This document shows, one piece after another, positions 1-7,193 of a stretch of DNA of 24,252 nt (positions within the stretch are counted from its first letter, which is position 1; every line of letters starts with the position of its first letter). The position numbers and the translations under genes are program-made. The stretch comes from an uncultured Verrucomicrobiota bacterium (GTDB taxonomy: Bacteria; Verrucomicrobiota; Kiritimatiellia; RFP12; UBA1067), in contig CALYRV010000016.1 in assembly GCA_945483525.1 (NCBI GenBank), positions 1 through 24,252 of the forward strand, read 5' to 3'. A model generated the notes under the pieces. It had not been told where the DNA came from, did not search any database, and worked only from the letters and a program-made list of their open reading frames with translations.

Positions 1-98
1 GACAGATTCGCCAGCGATTTTTCAATGCCAACCCTAAGCCAATTGCTTTTTATTACTCGCTAGAAAATCCATCTCTAGACAACAGAATTGTATCATAA
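1..98 (+). CDS. Possible 3' end of a plus-strand gene cut by the window edge
   Basis: Frame 3 is open from the window edge to a TAA at 96-98 and reads as a mixed, protein-like tail of 31 residues (for example FFNANPKPIAFYYSLENPSL). It would be convergent with the ATPase gene that ends at 125. I do not recognise the family, and an open frame this short can occur by chance. The other plus frames close earlier. Confidence 0.25.
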   Translation, partial: QIRQRFFNANPKPIAFYYSLENPSLDNRIVS

Positions 99-124
99 AA
101 ATTTATATTAAAGTAGTGTTACAT

Positions 125-1345
125 TCATGCTCCGGCCAAAGCCGCAAACGGTACGGCATAAAACCCTTCACCAAATCGCATAACGTCTTTCCCAGAATGA
201 ACGACTATTCCAGTAAACGACTTCTTGGCCAGATTCGATGCAAACCACTTGAGATTGGCGAAATCCGCCGGACCGACCATTCCTGTCTTGACCTCGATTC
301 CCAATAGCGCCCCGTCATCCCGCTCCACCATGAAATCGATTTCGCGTCCCTTACCATCCCTGTAATGTGAAATTTCATACCCGCCCTCGGCATCTGCGAT
401 TGCCGCAATCTGCTGATAGACCCAGGTTTCAACCAGCTTCCCATTGCGAGATTGATCGAGATAGACCTCTTCCTCGCCCCATCCAAGGAGATTGGCAATC
501 AAGGCGGCATCCGTCGCAATCCACTTCGGACGTTTCCCCACCTGACCGTAATCGGTGTTCGCATACGCGGGAACTCGATCGAAAAGGTAAAGCGCCCGAA
601 GCGCTTCAAGGTAATTTCCAGCCGTTTCTTTCGAAAGCGCCGTCTTCGCAGCCAACTCATCAATCGCAAAGAACTGCGCGGAATGAGCCAGAAGCCAAAC
701 GGCGGCCGTCTTGAGAACCGCGACCTTCCGGATTTCCGTCACATCCTTAATGTCTTTTGTAAGCAGATCATCCAGATATGTCTCAAACCACTCACGCCGC
801 GCCCTCGCCTCAAAACCTCGCGGCTCAGGATAGCCTCCTTGGAAGGCTAACTTCAAGACCTGCCGTTTGTCAATCTCTGCATAAACGGGCTTGAAATTCC
901 GCGAAAATGCGGTTGCCAGAAAATCAGGCCTGCCCCCCTCGATTTCTCCAAGCGAAAGCGTACGTAAACGCAAACGTCCGAGACGGCCGGCTAGAGAATC
1001 CTTCACCGCCTTGGCAAAACGTAAATTCGAACTACCCGTCAAGAGATATTGCCCCTTTTCATTATTGCCATCTAACACGATTTTAATCGCATCAAGCAAG
1101 TCAGGGACCTTCTGAATCTCATCAATAATCAAGCACTCGCCCGCTATATGCTTTACAAACCCATTGGGGTCATCCGCAGCAGACTCTCGTGTCTCCCTAT
1201 CATCCAGTGTATACCGCCGAAATCTTGGCAATGAAACACATCCTGCCAAAGTCGTCTTCCCCGACTGCCGTACGCCAGTCAAATTCACACCACGGCGCAC
1301 TTTCATCATCTCAACAAGATTTGATTCAATCCACCGTTTTATCAT
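125..1345 (-). CDS. ATP-binding protein, AAA_14 / DUF4143 family
   Basis: A 406-residue P-loop ATPase of the common prokaryotic AAA_14 plus DUF4143 type. The Walker A motif GVRQSGKTT lies near residues 24-32, the Walker B motif CLIIDEIQ near 70-77, and a sensor-like LLTGSSNL follows near 100. The C-terminal half has the DUF4143 region, with a winged-helix-like stretch and a restriction-endonuclease-like end (GREIDFMVERDDGALLGIEVKTG), where the ExK-type pattern is visible. The family is widespread and often horizontally mobile, and its role is poorly defined; a defence or toxin-antitoxin link has been suggested. The ATG at 1345 has an AAAGG Shine-Dalgarno about 9 nt upstream. The gene is monocistronic, with its own promoter, and carries none of the window's repeat elements. 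Confidence 0.9.
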   Translation of the reverse strand: MIKRWIESNLVEMMKVRRGVNLTGVRQSGKTTLAGCVSLPRFRRYTLDDRETRESAADDPNGFVKHIAGECLIIDEIQKVPDLLDAIKIVLDGNNEKGQYLLTGSSNLRFAKAVKDSLAGRLGRLRLRTLSLGEIEGGRPDFLATAFSRNFKPVYAEIDKRQVLKLAFQGGYPEPRGFEARARREWFETYLDDLLTKDIKDVTEIRKVAVLKTAAVWLLAHSAQFFAIDELAAKTALSKETAGNYLEALRALYLFDRVPAYANTDYGQVGKRPKWIATDAALIANLLGWGEEEVYLDQSRNGKLVETWVYQQIAAIADAEGGYEISHYRDGKGREIDFMVERDDGALLGIEVKTGMVGPADFANLKWFASNLAKKSFTGIVVHSGKDVMRFGEGFYAVPFAALAGA

Positions 1346-1382
1346 AACCGAATACCTTTATTCATTCATTTAGCGCACGAAT

Positions 1383-1411
1383 AGCATATCACATACGGTA
1401 AAAATAGTAAA
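1383..1411 (-). promoter_or_regulatory. Predicted sigma70-type promoter of the AAA_14 ATPase
   Basis: On the minus strand TTTACT (1411-1406) and TATGCT (1388-1383) are separated by exactly 17 bp. The start site would be near 1376, about 30 nt before the ATG at 1345. The region is AT-rich. This is a match by eye only. Confidence 0.45.
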
Positions 1412-1462
1412 GTAGGCATCGTAAAAAAATCAAGGCAGGAAAATATATCACTACAAAATGGA

Positions 1463-2308
1463 TTACTTTTGATATTTTCTATTGAAAACTACTTCGCCAT
1501 TCTTGAAGGTCAACTCCGCGAAGTCCGCGGCAGAAGTGCCGCGGAGCGCGGCGAGAAATTCGCAGGTGTGTCGAATATACGCCGGCTCGTTGGGATTCCC
1601 ACGCATCGGCACCGGCGCAAGATACGGAGAATCCGTCTCGATGAGAATCCGATCGTCCGGCACGACCAGCGCGGAATCCCTGACGTTCTGCGCCGCCTTG
1701 AAAGTGACGATTCCAGAAATCGAAATGTAGAAGCCGAGATCGAGAAACTTCTTCGCCGCCTCCGGAGTCCCAGTGTAACAGTGGATCACGCCGCTGGACG
1801 GAATCTCGCGCAGAAGCCCGAGCGTATCATCATCCGCCTCGCGCGTGTGGATGACCACCGGAAGATGCCGCTTCCGCGCCTCTTCGAGCTGCGCCGCGAA
1901 AAGCGACATCTGCGCATCGCGCGTCTCCGGCGAGTAATGATAGTCGAGTCCGATCTCGCCGAGCGCAGCAAGCTGCGCAGGTCGAGATTTTAGGTCGAGG
2001 TCGACAACGGATTTTTCAATCTCCTCTGTACCACTACCACTTCCCACTACAACTTCTTTTCCCACCTGATCGCGGTCGAAGCCCTGGGCAAGAAGAACCT
2101 GGGGAAGTGACGGCGAAGTGGTAGTGGAAAGTGGTAGTGGCACAGCGGACGTCAATCCTATGGCGATTTGAGCGGATTCGTTAAGCAACGGAGAACCGCC
2201 GACAGCCATAAGCTTCTCGACGCCCGCCGCTTTCGCGCGCACGAGGATCTCACGGATCGCATCCGCGTCCGTCGTCTCGAAATGACAATGGGTATCGAAA
2301 AGTCGCAT
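1463..2308 (-). CDS. tatD: TatD-family metal-dependent DNase/hydrolase with two repeat-derived inserts
   Basis: A 281-residue TatD/YcfH-type TIM-barrel hydrolase. The metal ligands are visible: DTHCHF near 5-10, GEIGLDYHY near 117-125, PVVIHTREA, IHCYTG and IETDSPYL. I chose the ATG at 2308, which follows AGGAAACAGGAA. The longer frame to 2374 would begin inside a repeat array and adds an implausible 22-residue leader. Residues about 51-70 (PLPLSTTTSPS) and 84-97 (EVVVGSGSGTEE) are encoded by two copies of the GTGGTAG-type repeat in opposite orientation. They flank a native-looking LLAQGFDRDQV segment where relatives carry a GVHPH-like loop. This is the last gene of the run that starts with AbiEi. 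Family function is DNA 3'-end processing or quality control; activity here is not shown. Confidence 0.93.
   Translation of the reverse strand: MRLFDTHCHFETTDADAIREILVRAKAAGVEKLMAVGGSPLLNESAQIAIGLTSAVPLPLSTTTSPSLPQVLLAQGFDRDQVGKEVVVGSGSGTEEIEKSVVDLDLKSRPAQLAALGEIGLDYHYSPETRDAQMSLFAAQLEEARKRHLPVVIHTREADDDTLGLLREIPSSGVIHCYTGTPEAAKKFLDLGFYISISGIVTFKAAQNVRDSALVVPDDRILIETDSPYLAPVPMRGNPNEPAYIRHTCEFLAALRGTSAADFAELTFKNGEVVFNRKYQK
1524..1545. repeat. 9-bp-arm palindrome inside tatD
   Basis: TCCGCGGCA (1524-1532), a four-base loop GAAG and TGCCGCGGA (1537-1545) form a perfect inverted repeat in the codons for the TSAAD stretch near the C terminus. Confidence 0.6.
2023..2066 (-). repeat. GTGG-type repeat array, in frame in tatD (copy 1)
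   Basis: The plus strand reads GTACCACTACCACTTCCC and continues with related units. On the coding strand it is GTAGTGGGAAGTGG followed by GTACAGAGGAGATTG, an eroded version of the core seen in the intergenic copies (GTACARTGGATRTTAA). It encodes VVVGSGSGTEE. Confidence 0.75.
2111..2158 (+). repeat. GTGG-type repeat array, in frame in tatD (copy 2, opposite orientation)
   Basis: The plus strand reads GTGGTAGTGGAAAGTGG and then GTGGCACAGCGGACGTCAA. It matches the intergenic copy at 18451-18530, including the start of its core (ACAGCGGATGTTAA). It is inverted relative to the copy at 2023-2066, so the two arms could pair around the 45-nt native segment. Confidence 0.75.
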
Positions 2309-2318
2309 TTCCTGTTTC

Positions 2319-2398
2319 CTAGTTGGAGTAATTAGTTGGAGTTGAAGAATGGAGTCTTGAATTACGCTCTTCAACTTCTCACTCCAACTCCAACTTCC
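2319..2398. repeat. Inverted repeat array between ybeY and tatD (AGTTGGAG type)
   Basis: AGTTGGAGTTGAAGA-type units on one side (2319-2358) and TCTTCAACTTC, CTCCAACTCCAACT on the other (2368-2397) form a long imperfect hairpin. The middle, AATGGAGTCTTGAATTAC, resembles the core of the GTGG-type elements (AATGGATGTTTAAAT). The array supplies the last residues (KLELE) and the TGA stop of ybeY, and ends just before the tatD Shine-Dalgarno. Confidence 0.7.
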
Positions 2399-2828
2399 TT
2401 ATCCACCCCAATTCCCTTCTCCGCATGCGGTTGTAATCATCCGGCTTCAAATCGTCGGCCCCCGAGAGATGATCCATGCCATGAGCGATGTACAATAGCA
2501 GCTCCATTTTCGGACCCCACCCCCGGCGTTTCGGCGCGACGCGAATCGCCTGGTCGCAATTCACGTAAACCTCGCCGTAGATTCCCTCCATCTCTCCGGG
2601 CAGCGCATCATAGGGTTGCGTGATGGCGTCCGTCGGACCCTCCGCGCCGTTAATCGCGAGATGCGCCTCAGCCGACTCCTCATCATTCTGAAGAATCACG
2701 GTGATGTCACGGAACGGTTTCCCAATCCGTTTGGAACTGCGCGTCGCGAAATATTCCGCCGCGCGCTTCAGCTCCGCTTTTGTAGCTCCGAGTGACCGCG
2801 GCAGTTTTCCGTCAATCGTGATCTTCAT
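2379..2828 (-). CDS. ybeY: Endoribonuclease YbeY (rRNA maturation factor)
   Basis: A 149-residue UPF0054/YbeY protein, a zinc-dependent ribonuclease used in 16S rRNA 3'-end maturation and ribosome quality control. The metal-site motif is visible as HGMDHLSGADD near residues 115-125, against the usual HGxLHLxGYDH. The first two His are present, but the third ligand position is Asp. The usual TDVLSFP motif appears as TDAITQPYD. The last five residues (KLELE) and the stop are encoded by the repeat array that follows. The ATG at 2828 lies 3 nt after the TPK stop codon, so the genes are probably co-translated. Confidence 0.88.
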   Translation of the reverse strand: MKITIDGKLPRSLGATKAELKRAAEYFATRSSKRIGKPFRDITVILQNDEESAEAHLAINGAEGPTDAITQPYDALPGEMEGIYGEVYVNCDQAIRVAPKRRGWGPKMELLLYIAHGMDHLSGADDLKPDDYNRMRRRELGWIRKLELE

Positions 2829-2831
2829 ATC

Positions 2832-3488
2832 TCAGTTCGCCTCCCTTTGTTCGACGAAGACGGACACTGGTTTCGTCGTCGTAAGCACCACCCTCGAACC
2901 GGTCGCACGGTTCAATGTCGCACAATAGAGATTCCTGAACTTCACACCGTCGAGCGGCCATTCGAGTCCCTTCGACGTCATGCGCGTCTTCGGATCCGGT
3001 GCGAAGATCGAGACCGCCGTTCCCTTTCCGGTCTTAAGTGTAACCTTGTCGCGAACCGGAATGAAGCGTCCGCAATCCGTCACGATTTCGCATCCGTAAT
3101 CAAGCGAACGAAAAACATTTCCGATTGTATGATCCTCCCGCTTTCCAGTCGCGCCGACAATCACGATGTCGCGCCAATCCTGCTTCGCGCAATAGGCAAA
3201 CGCCTTCTCCAGATCATTCGTATCCTGGTCAGAGCAACGGACAACAGTCGGTCTTTGATCACTGCCGGAACGACCGCTGCCGACGACCCACCTGCCATCT
3301 ACCGACTTTACCTCAAGACTGTCGAGGTCGCCAATGATGACGGACGGCCATTTGCGGAAATGGCGGTGATACGCGTTTGCCGCACCATCGCAGCAGACGA
3401 CGCGTTTCGCCGCGACGAGAAGTCTCCACGCCGCGCCGTTCTTCTTCGGGAAATCCCCGTTCGCCAGAATTACCGTATTATTTTCCAT
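2832..3488 (-). CDS. Thiamine pyrophosphokinase with an internal insert
   Basis: A 218-residue thiamine diphosphokinase (thiamine plus ATP to thiamine diphosphate plus AMP). Family motifs visible are ANGDFP near 9-14, VVCCDGAAN near 30-38, VIIGDLDS near 50-57, QDTNDLEKAF near 88-97 and VGATGKREDHTIGN in the middle. Between GDLDSLEV and RCSDQDTND, where relatives have only a few residues, there is an extra Gly/Ser/Arg-rich stretch (about 61-80, GRWVVGSGRSGS). It resembles the repeat-derived inserts in TatD and RsmE. The ATG at 3488 lies 19 nt inside the 3' end of maf. The gene belongs to the RsmE-Maf-TPK-YbeY-TatD run. Confidence 0.88.
   Translation of the reverse strand: MENNTVILANGDFPKKNGAAWRLLVAAKRVVCCDGAANAYHRHFRKWPSVIIGDLDSLEVKSVDGRWVVGSGRSGSDQRPTVVRCSDQDTNDLEKAFAYCAKQDWRDIVIVGATGKREDHTIGNVFRSLDYGCEIVTDCGRFIPVRDKVTLKTGKGTAVSIFAPDPKTRMTSKGLEWPLDGVKFRNLYCATLNRATGSRVVLTTTKPVSVFVEQREAN
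3250..3310 (-). repeat. Eroded repeat-derived insert in the TPK gene
   Basis: The coding strand holds AGATGGC and AGGTGGG heptamers, then GTCGTCGGCAGCGGTCG. That last stretch parallels GTAGTGGGAAGTGGTAG of the fresher copies, with differences mostly at third codon positions. It begins with GTCGGT and ends with ACCGAC. I infer an old, codon-ameliorated copy. Confidence 0.45.
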
Positions 3489-4012
3489 TCTCTCAGCGGC
3501 TCCACCGGAAGACCCATGATATTCTCGTAACTACCTGTATAGCTCTCGACGATCAGATCGCCGGACTCGTCGATGTCATACGCGCCCGCGCGGTCCGTCG
3601 GCTTCACCCGCGCGACATACTCGTCGATCATCGCGTCCGTAAGCTTGCGGAACTTCACATCCGACTTCACGACCTTCACCTCGCCGTCGTAAGCGACTCC
3701 GGTAAATACCGTGTGCACGTTTCCGCTCAACTCGCGAAGATATTCCTTCGCCTCCGCGAAATCCTTCGGCTTACCGTAGATCTTTCCGTCAAACCACACT
3801 ATCGTGTCGGCCGACAGAACCCCCGTGTACCCGTGTAACCTCGCGACTTTGCCACTCTGCAACCCCTTAGCCAACGCGTTTTCACGGACGGTCCGTTCGG
3901 GATCGTGTGGATAACTTACCTCGTCCGCGTCGCTTTTAGCGATCTCGAACTCCACCCCGAGTTCTTTCAGGATTTTCGCCCGCCGGGGGCTTCCACTCGC
4001 CAGAATCAGCAT
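3470..4012 (-). CDS. maf: Maf-family nucleotide pyrophosphatase
   Basis: A 180-residue Maf/YhdE-like nucleoside triphosphate pyrophosphatase, thought to remove non-canonical or modified nucleotides (dTTP/UTP or m7GTP types). Motifs visible are LILASGSPRRAKIL at the N terminus, SDADEV near 27-32, LSADTIVW near 66-73, YGKPKD near 79-84, HTVFTG, and GSYENIMGLPVE near the C terminus. Just before SADTIV, the residues ARLHGYTGV are encoded by a small ACACGGG repeat (plus 3823-3843), possibly another minor insert. The ATG at 4012 overlaps the rsmE stop by 7 nt. The 3' end overlaps the TPK start. Confidence 0.9.
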   Translation of the reverse strand: MLILASGSPRRAKILKELGVEFEIAKSDADEVSYPHDPERTVRENALAKGLQSGKVARLHGYTGVLSADTIVWFDGKIYGKPKDFAEAKEYLRELSGNVHTVFTGVAYDGEVKVVKSDVKFRKLTDAMIDEYVARVKPTDRAGAYDIDESGDLIVESYTGSYENIMGLPVEPLREWKIIR

Positions 4013-4848
4013 TGTCCGAACTCCTTCATCAGCTGCGCCAGAAGCGCGATGGTCGCCGTATCGGTCCGCAGGATCCGTGAGCCCAGCGAATAACCGCGGA
4101 ATCCGTTATCGATCAGCTTCGCCACCTCCTCATCAGTCCAACCGCCCTCCGGCCCGATGGCCAACACAGGTGGCAGGTGGCAGGTGGCAGGTGACACGGC
4201 GGTACTAATAAAACCTTTAACATCCATTGTACCACTACCACTTCCCACTACCACTTCTTCCACATACGGATGCGCGACGATGCGCTCGGTGGTCGCGAAA
4301 CTCGACAGCCCTTCACGCAGGAAACGGTTGAACGATTTCCAGCATTCGATCTTCGGAAGAATCGAAGTGCCGCCCTGCATGAGTCCGTCGATCAGCAACG
4401 GACGGTAATTCTCCTCCTTCAGCAAGGTCGCGCCCCAGAAGTCCTTCTCGACCTTCTGCGCACCGACCAGCACGATCCGTCCCACGCCCATCGTCGCGAG
4501 CTGAGGCAGCAAGCGCTTCATCACCCTCGGACGCGGCGGCGCGAGAATGATGTCAATCCACGGTTCAATCGACTTCTCGGTATGACTGACACGGACCTTG
4601 ATTCGAAGCGGAAGGGATTCCGTATCCCCAGTTATCTGTCCGTCAGCTAGAGATGCTGAATCCTTTCCGCTCCGCCGATCGTATATCTCCACGATCTCGC
4701 TGGTGCCGATCTTGCCATCAATCTCACCAGTCTTGAGAATCTGTCCGACTTCGCCGTGCAGCACGTTCATCACATGCTCAGCGCGCTCGCCGCCGAACGT
4801 CGCGATGCCGTCCGTGATCTCCGATTTCTCAAACAGTATTCTGTTCAT
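4006..4848 (-). CDS. rsmE: 16S rRNA (uracil1498-N3)-methyltransferase RsmE with two inserts
   Basis: A 280-residue SPOUT-class methyltransferase that methylates U1498 of 16S rRNA using S-adenosylmethionine. The C-terminal knot motif is clear (LAIGPEGGWTDEEV and GSRILRTDTATIALL), as is PPRPRVMKRLLPQLATMGVGRI in the middle. The usual length is about 240-250; the excess is two inserts. Residues about 60-80 (DSASLADGQITGDTES) come from a 63-bp palindromic element. Residues about 197-228 (EEVVVGSGSGTMDVKG through SPATCHLPP) come from a composite repeat element placed directly before the catalytic GPEGG loop. I chose the ATG at 4848 (MNRILFEK). The longer frame to 4893 starts in the upstream repeat (MYHYHYELQL). 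Confidence 0.92.
   Translation of the reverse strand: MNRILFEKSEITDGIATFGGERAEHVMNVLHGEVGQILKTGEIDGKIGTSEIVEIYDRRSGKDSASLADGQITGDTESLPLRIKVRVSHTEKSIEPWIDIILAPPRPRVMKRLLPQLATMGVGRIVLVGAQKVEKDFWGATLLKEENYRPLLIDGLMQGGTSILPKIECWKSFNRFLREGLSSFATTERIVAHPYVEEVVVGSGSGTMDVKGFISTAVSPATCHLPPVLAIGPEGGWTDEEVAKLIDNGFRGYSLGSRILRTDTATIALLAQLMKEFGQC
4165..4260 (-). repeat. Composite repeat element in frame in rsmE
   Basis: On the coding strand it starts with GTGG-type units (4260-4229), continues with the core GTACAATGGATGTTAAAG and GTTTTATTAGTAC, and ends with a different array. That array reads on the plus strand as three AGGTGGC heptamers and one AGGTGAC (4168-4195). It is the only copy here with a different array on each side of the core. 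It encodes about 32 residues without breaking the frame. Confidence 0.8.
4608..4670. repeat. 63-bp palindromic element in frame in rsmE
   Basis: GCGGAAGGGATTC (4608-4620) and GAATCCTTTCCGC (4658-4670) are inverted with 12 of 13 matches around a 37-nt centre. The length is 21 codons. A partial second copy (TCAGCT, GATGC, GAATCCTTTCCGCT) lies in non-coding DNA at 10181-10209. The encoded peptide sits where ordinary RsmE proteins pass directly from the small N-terminal domain to the SPOUT domain. Confidence 0.7.
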
Positions 4849-4856
4849 GCCTTTAT

Positions 4857-4983
4857 TAGTTCTTAGTTGTAGTTCATAGTGGTAGTGGTACAATGGATGT
4901 TTAAATCTTTATCTTCCTTTGTACCACTACAACTTTCCACTACCACTTCTCCCATCTACCACTACCACTTCCCACTACCACTA
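4857..4983. repeat. Intergenic GTGG-type inverted element between the MinD-like gene and rsmE
   Basis: Units GTGGTAGTGGTAC and GTACCACTACAAC face each other around the core CAATGGATGTTTAAATC and TTTATCTTCCTTT. A further array follows to 4983. The TAG stop of the MinD-like gene (cta, 4981-4983) is the outermost unit of the array. The element fills the whole gap and reaches to within 10 nt of the rsmE start. Confidence 0.85.
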
Positions 4984-5691
4984 TTTCTCCAGCTGATAGT
5001 AGAGCTTCTGGATATCCAGCACGAAGAGTTCTTCAACCTTGCCACGGAGCGCCGACTCGAGCGAACGCGGCGCACATGTGAAGCGAAGCGGAATGTTCAT
5101 GAGCTCAGCGGTGCGTTTCGCGAGCGCCATCGATTCAAGCACGTTTTCCGCAGTAGATTCCTGTCCGAGGTTCGTGTTGTTGACGAGTCCGGTGAACGGC
5201 AGCTTGCACGCGTACTCGATCTCGCGCAGCACCTCAACCGCATCCTCCGGCGTCCTGGTCAGGGGACGCGAGAAGTTGATCACGCCGAGCATCTCGTAAT
5301 CGTTGGACGCACGGATATCGTCGACGTAACGTCCGAGCGCGAGTGCTCCGCGGTCATCACCGCCGACGTCGATGACTACGTAAGAATCGTGATTCGTGGC
5401 TCGTGGTTCGTGATTCGCAGAATCGGATTCAGGGGCGACAAGAGAGTAGATTTCCTTCGGAAGCGCGGGGAAGTCGACGTTGGAATTCGCGAAGTCGGAG
5501 ACGACGAGCTCGATGCCGTCCGCCGCGAGCGCGTCTTTCGAATCCTTGGTACGGAAATACGGATTGACGATATCGAGGTCCGCGATCGCGACCTTTGTCC
5601 CCGCCGCCTTCTTCAGATGGCGCGCGTAGTTGAGCGCAATGTTCGTCTTGCCGCTGCCGTAATGTCCGGCGAATAACGTAATCCGTTTCAC
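4981..5691 (-). CDS. MinD/CobQ-type P-loop ATPase
   Basis: A 236-residue SIMIBI-class nucleotide-binding protein. A P-loop AGHYGSGKTN lies near residues 8-17, DLDIVNPYFRTKD near 38-50, and DVGGDDRGALALGRY past the middle, as in ATP-binding proteins of the CobQ/CobB/MinD/ParA group. The partner is unknown. Residues 92-102 (ANHEPRATNHD) are encoded by four TCGTGRY heptamers and look inserted between IYSLVAPESDS and YVVIDVGG. The start is a GTG at 5691 that overlaps the abiEii stop (GTGA). The final codon and TAG abut the intergenic repeat element. Confidence 0.85.
   Translation of the reverse strand: MKRITLFAGHYGSGKTNIALNYARHLKKAAGTKVAIADLDIVNPYFRTKDSKDALAADGIELVVSDFANSNVDFPALPKEIYSLVAPESDSANHEPRATNHDSYVVIDVGGDDRGALALGRYVDDIRASNDYEMLGVINFSRPLTRTPEDAVEVLREIEYACKLPFTGLVNNTNLGQESTAENVLESMALAKRTAELMNIPLRFTCAPRSLESALRGKVEELFVLDIQKLYYQLEK
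5387..5414 (-). repeat. Four-heptamer array in frame in the MinD-like gene
   Basis: The plus strand has TCGTGAT, TCGTGGC, TCGTGGT and TCGTGAT in perfect 7-nt register. They are flanked by GAATC (5384-5388) and GATTC (5412-5416) and by further GAATCGGATTC. It adds about 11 residues to the protein. Confidence 0.8.
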
Positions 5692-6527
5692 TTCCCCTCT
5701 CCCTTGATGCGGATCTTGCGGACCGCCTCGTGAAAGAGCTCCTTGCTCCAGGCGTTCACTTCGTACGAATCGTACAGATATCGGATGACGTCTTCCTTCG
5801 CGTTGTCGAAATCAATAGAATTGATCCTCTCGTCGAATGCGGCGATCAACGCCTCGCGGCTGGATACATCGACTTCCGGACCGCTCTCCTTCGCGCGCTC
5901 AATCAGATGTCCGAGATCAAGTTCGACATTGTGCGAAATGTACCAGAGCAGATCATACCAGTCACGCCCCTTCACCCGATGCTTCCACTTCCGGAACAAT
6001 GCCGCGGACACCTTACCCGCGAACAATCCCGGCAGATCATACGCCCGCACCAGGCAACTGCGAGGCATCGTCAATGACTTGACTTCCGTCGTGAACTTCG
6101 GCGGCGGATCGATGTCGACTTCGATCTTCACCTTCAACCGCCTCTCGGTCGTGAAGCCGATATCGAAGACATCGGAGGTCTCCTTAAGAAAGGCGCTCTC
6201 GATCGCCGAGGGCTGACCCTTATGCTTCATTTTGATTTCGACATCCTTGCCCGCGAGCTTGAACTCCTCGACGATCGCAGGGAAGAACGCCTCGAAGTCG
6301 AAGTTGAGGTCCGGCTTCAGCAACGAGAAATCCATGTCCTCGGAAAATCTGCGCATGCCGTGCAGCAAACGCAGACATGTACCGCCATAGAACGCGGCGT
6401 ACTTAAAAAAGCCGCCGCGCTCAAGACCGGCGAGCGCGATCTGCTGCATCACTTCGTGAACCGCATTGCGGTTGGCGGACTCGTCCTCGGGACGGAAAGC
6501 CGCGACCATTGAATCGAATAATGTCAT
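5688..6527 (-). CDS. AbiEii/AbiGii-family nucleotidyltransferase toxin (system 1)
   Basis: A 279-residue nucleotidyltransferase-like protein of the AbiEii family, the toxin of type IV toxin-antitoxin and abortive-infection systems. The signature YGGTCLRLLHGMRRFSEDMD lies near residues 49-68 (GGT, then RxSEDxDF). KIEVDIDPPP further on fits the third acidic position. I chose the ATG at 6527, which follows AAAGGA with a 7-nt spacer. It overlaps the antitoxin stop as ATGA, so the pair is translationally coupled. The stop at 5688 overlaps the GTG start of the MinD-like gene, which joins the module to the housekeeping genes behind it. Confidence 0.9.
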   Translation of the reverse strand: MTLFDSMVAAFRPEDESANRNAVHEVMQQIALAGLERGGFFKYAAFYGGTCLRLLHGMRRFSEDMDFSLLKPDLNFDFEAFFPAIVEEFKLAGKDVEIKMKHKGQPSAIESAFLKETSDVFDIGFTTERRLKVKIEVDIDPPPKFTTEVKSLTMPRSCLVRAYDLPGLFAGKVSAALFRKWKHRVKGRDWYDLLWYISHNVELDLGHLIERAKESGPEVDVSSREALIAAFDERINSIDFDNAKEDVIRYLYDSYEVNAWSKELFHEAVRKIRIKGEGK

Positions 6528-7165
6528 TTGAAAATCCTTTCTAACGCGTTGAACAGTCCGGACTTCATTCCGCACGTTGCAAATCCGTGCAACGTCTCAA
6601 AGTCCGGTTCGCCGAATTCATCGAAATCGAACCTCATGTCCGTTTCGAGGAAATCCCTCAGAGTCTTCGGCGATGTAACCCTGAGATCGCGTTTTATCAG
6701 TAAGGTATCGCAAAGCGCCTTCGTCGGATTAGCCATCAGATAATTTCCGCTTGGTGATTCAATGATCCTGACTCCCAACGGGAACAGCGATTCGGGAATC
6801 TGCCGATACGCGAATTCGGCAAGCGGTGTACGGAAGAGCTTCGAGCGCTTGACGACCGCGGACATTTGACGATATACGCGCTCGGGAATCAGTCCGTAAT
6901 GCGCCAGAGCAGTCTCGAACGAAACATAAGACGGACCGTAAAGCCTGTTGGCGATAACCCCGAACTGCAGATAACTTCCGTCTCGCAGGTGCTTCGCAGC
7001 TACACAATAAAGCCCGCGCTTGAGACGAATGATATCACCCGCCTTTACCATTCTCGAAAGCTTCATCGGCAGGGACTTGTAATCTCCGCACCGCTCCTTG
7101 AGCGCATCCTCCGTAAAAGGAGCGCTACCAAGCGTCTTCAGCCACGATATTGGTAAATGTTCCAC
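6524..7165 (-). CDS. AbiEi-type antitoxin / transcriptional regulator (system 1)
   Basis: A 213-residue protein with the AbiEi layout. An N-terminal winged helix (DALKERCGDYKSLPMKLSRM) runs into the hairpin IIRLKRGLYCVA, followed by YGPSYVSFETALAHYGLIP and a long C-terminal domain. AbiEi proteins repress their own operon and neutralise AbiEii. The start appears to be GTG at 7165, 29 nt after the predicted -10 box. No strong Shine-Dalgarno is visible. It is coupled to abiEii by an ATGA overlap. Confidence 0.85.
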   Translation of the reverse strand: MEHLPISWLKTLGSAPFTEDALKERCGDYKSLPMKLSRMVKAGDIIRLKRGLYCVAAKHLRDGSYLQFGVIANRLYGPSYVSFETALAHYGLIPERVYRQMSAVVKRSKLFRTPLAEFAYRQIPESLFPLGVRIIESPSGNYLMANPTKALCDTLLIKRDLRVTSPKTLRDFLETDMRFDFDEFGEPDFETLHGFATCGMKSGLFNALERIFK

Positions 7166-7193
7166 GGTTATTAACTTATTTTGTTATTATCTA

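Noticed and set aside
2309..2374. N-terminal extension of TatD
   Set aside because: The extension is encoded by the repeat array; the ATG at 2308 has a good Shine-Dalgarno and gives the canonical N terminus.
4849..4893. N-terminal extension of RsmE (MYHYHYELQL)
   Set aside because: It is the GTGG element read on the other strand; MNRILFEK is a normal RsmE start.
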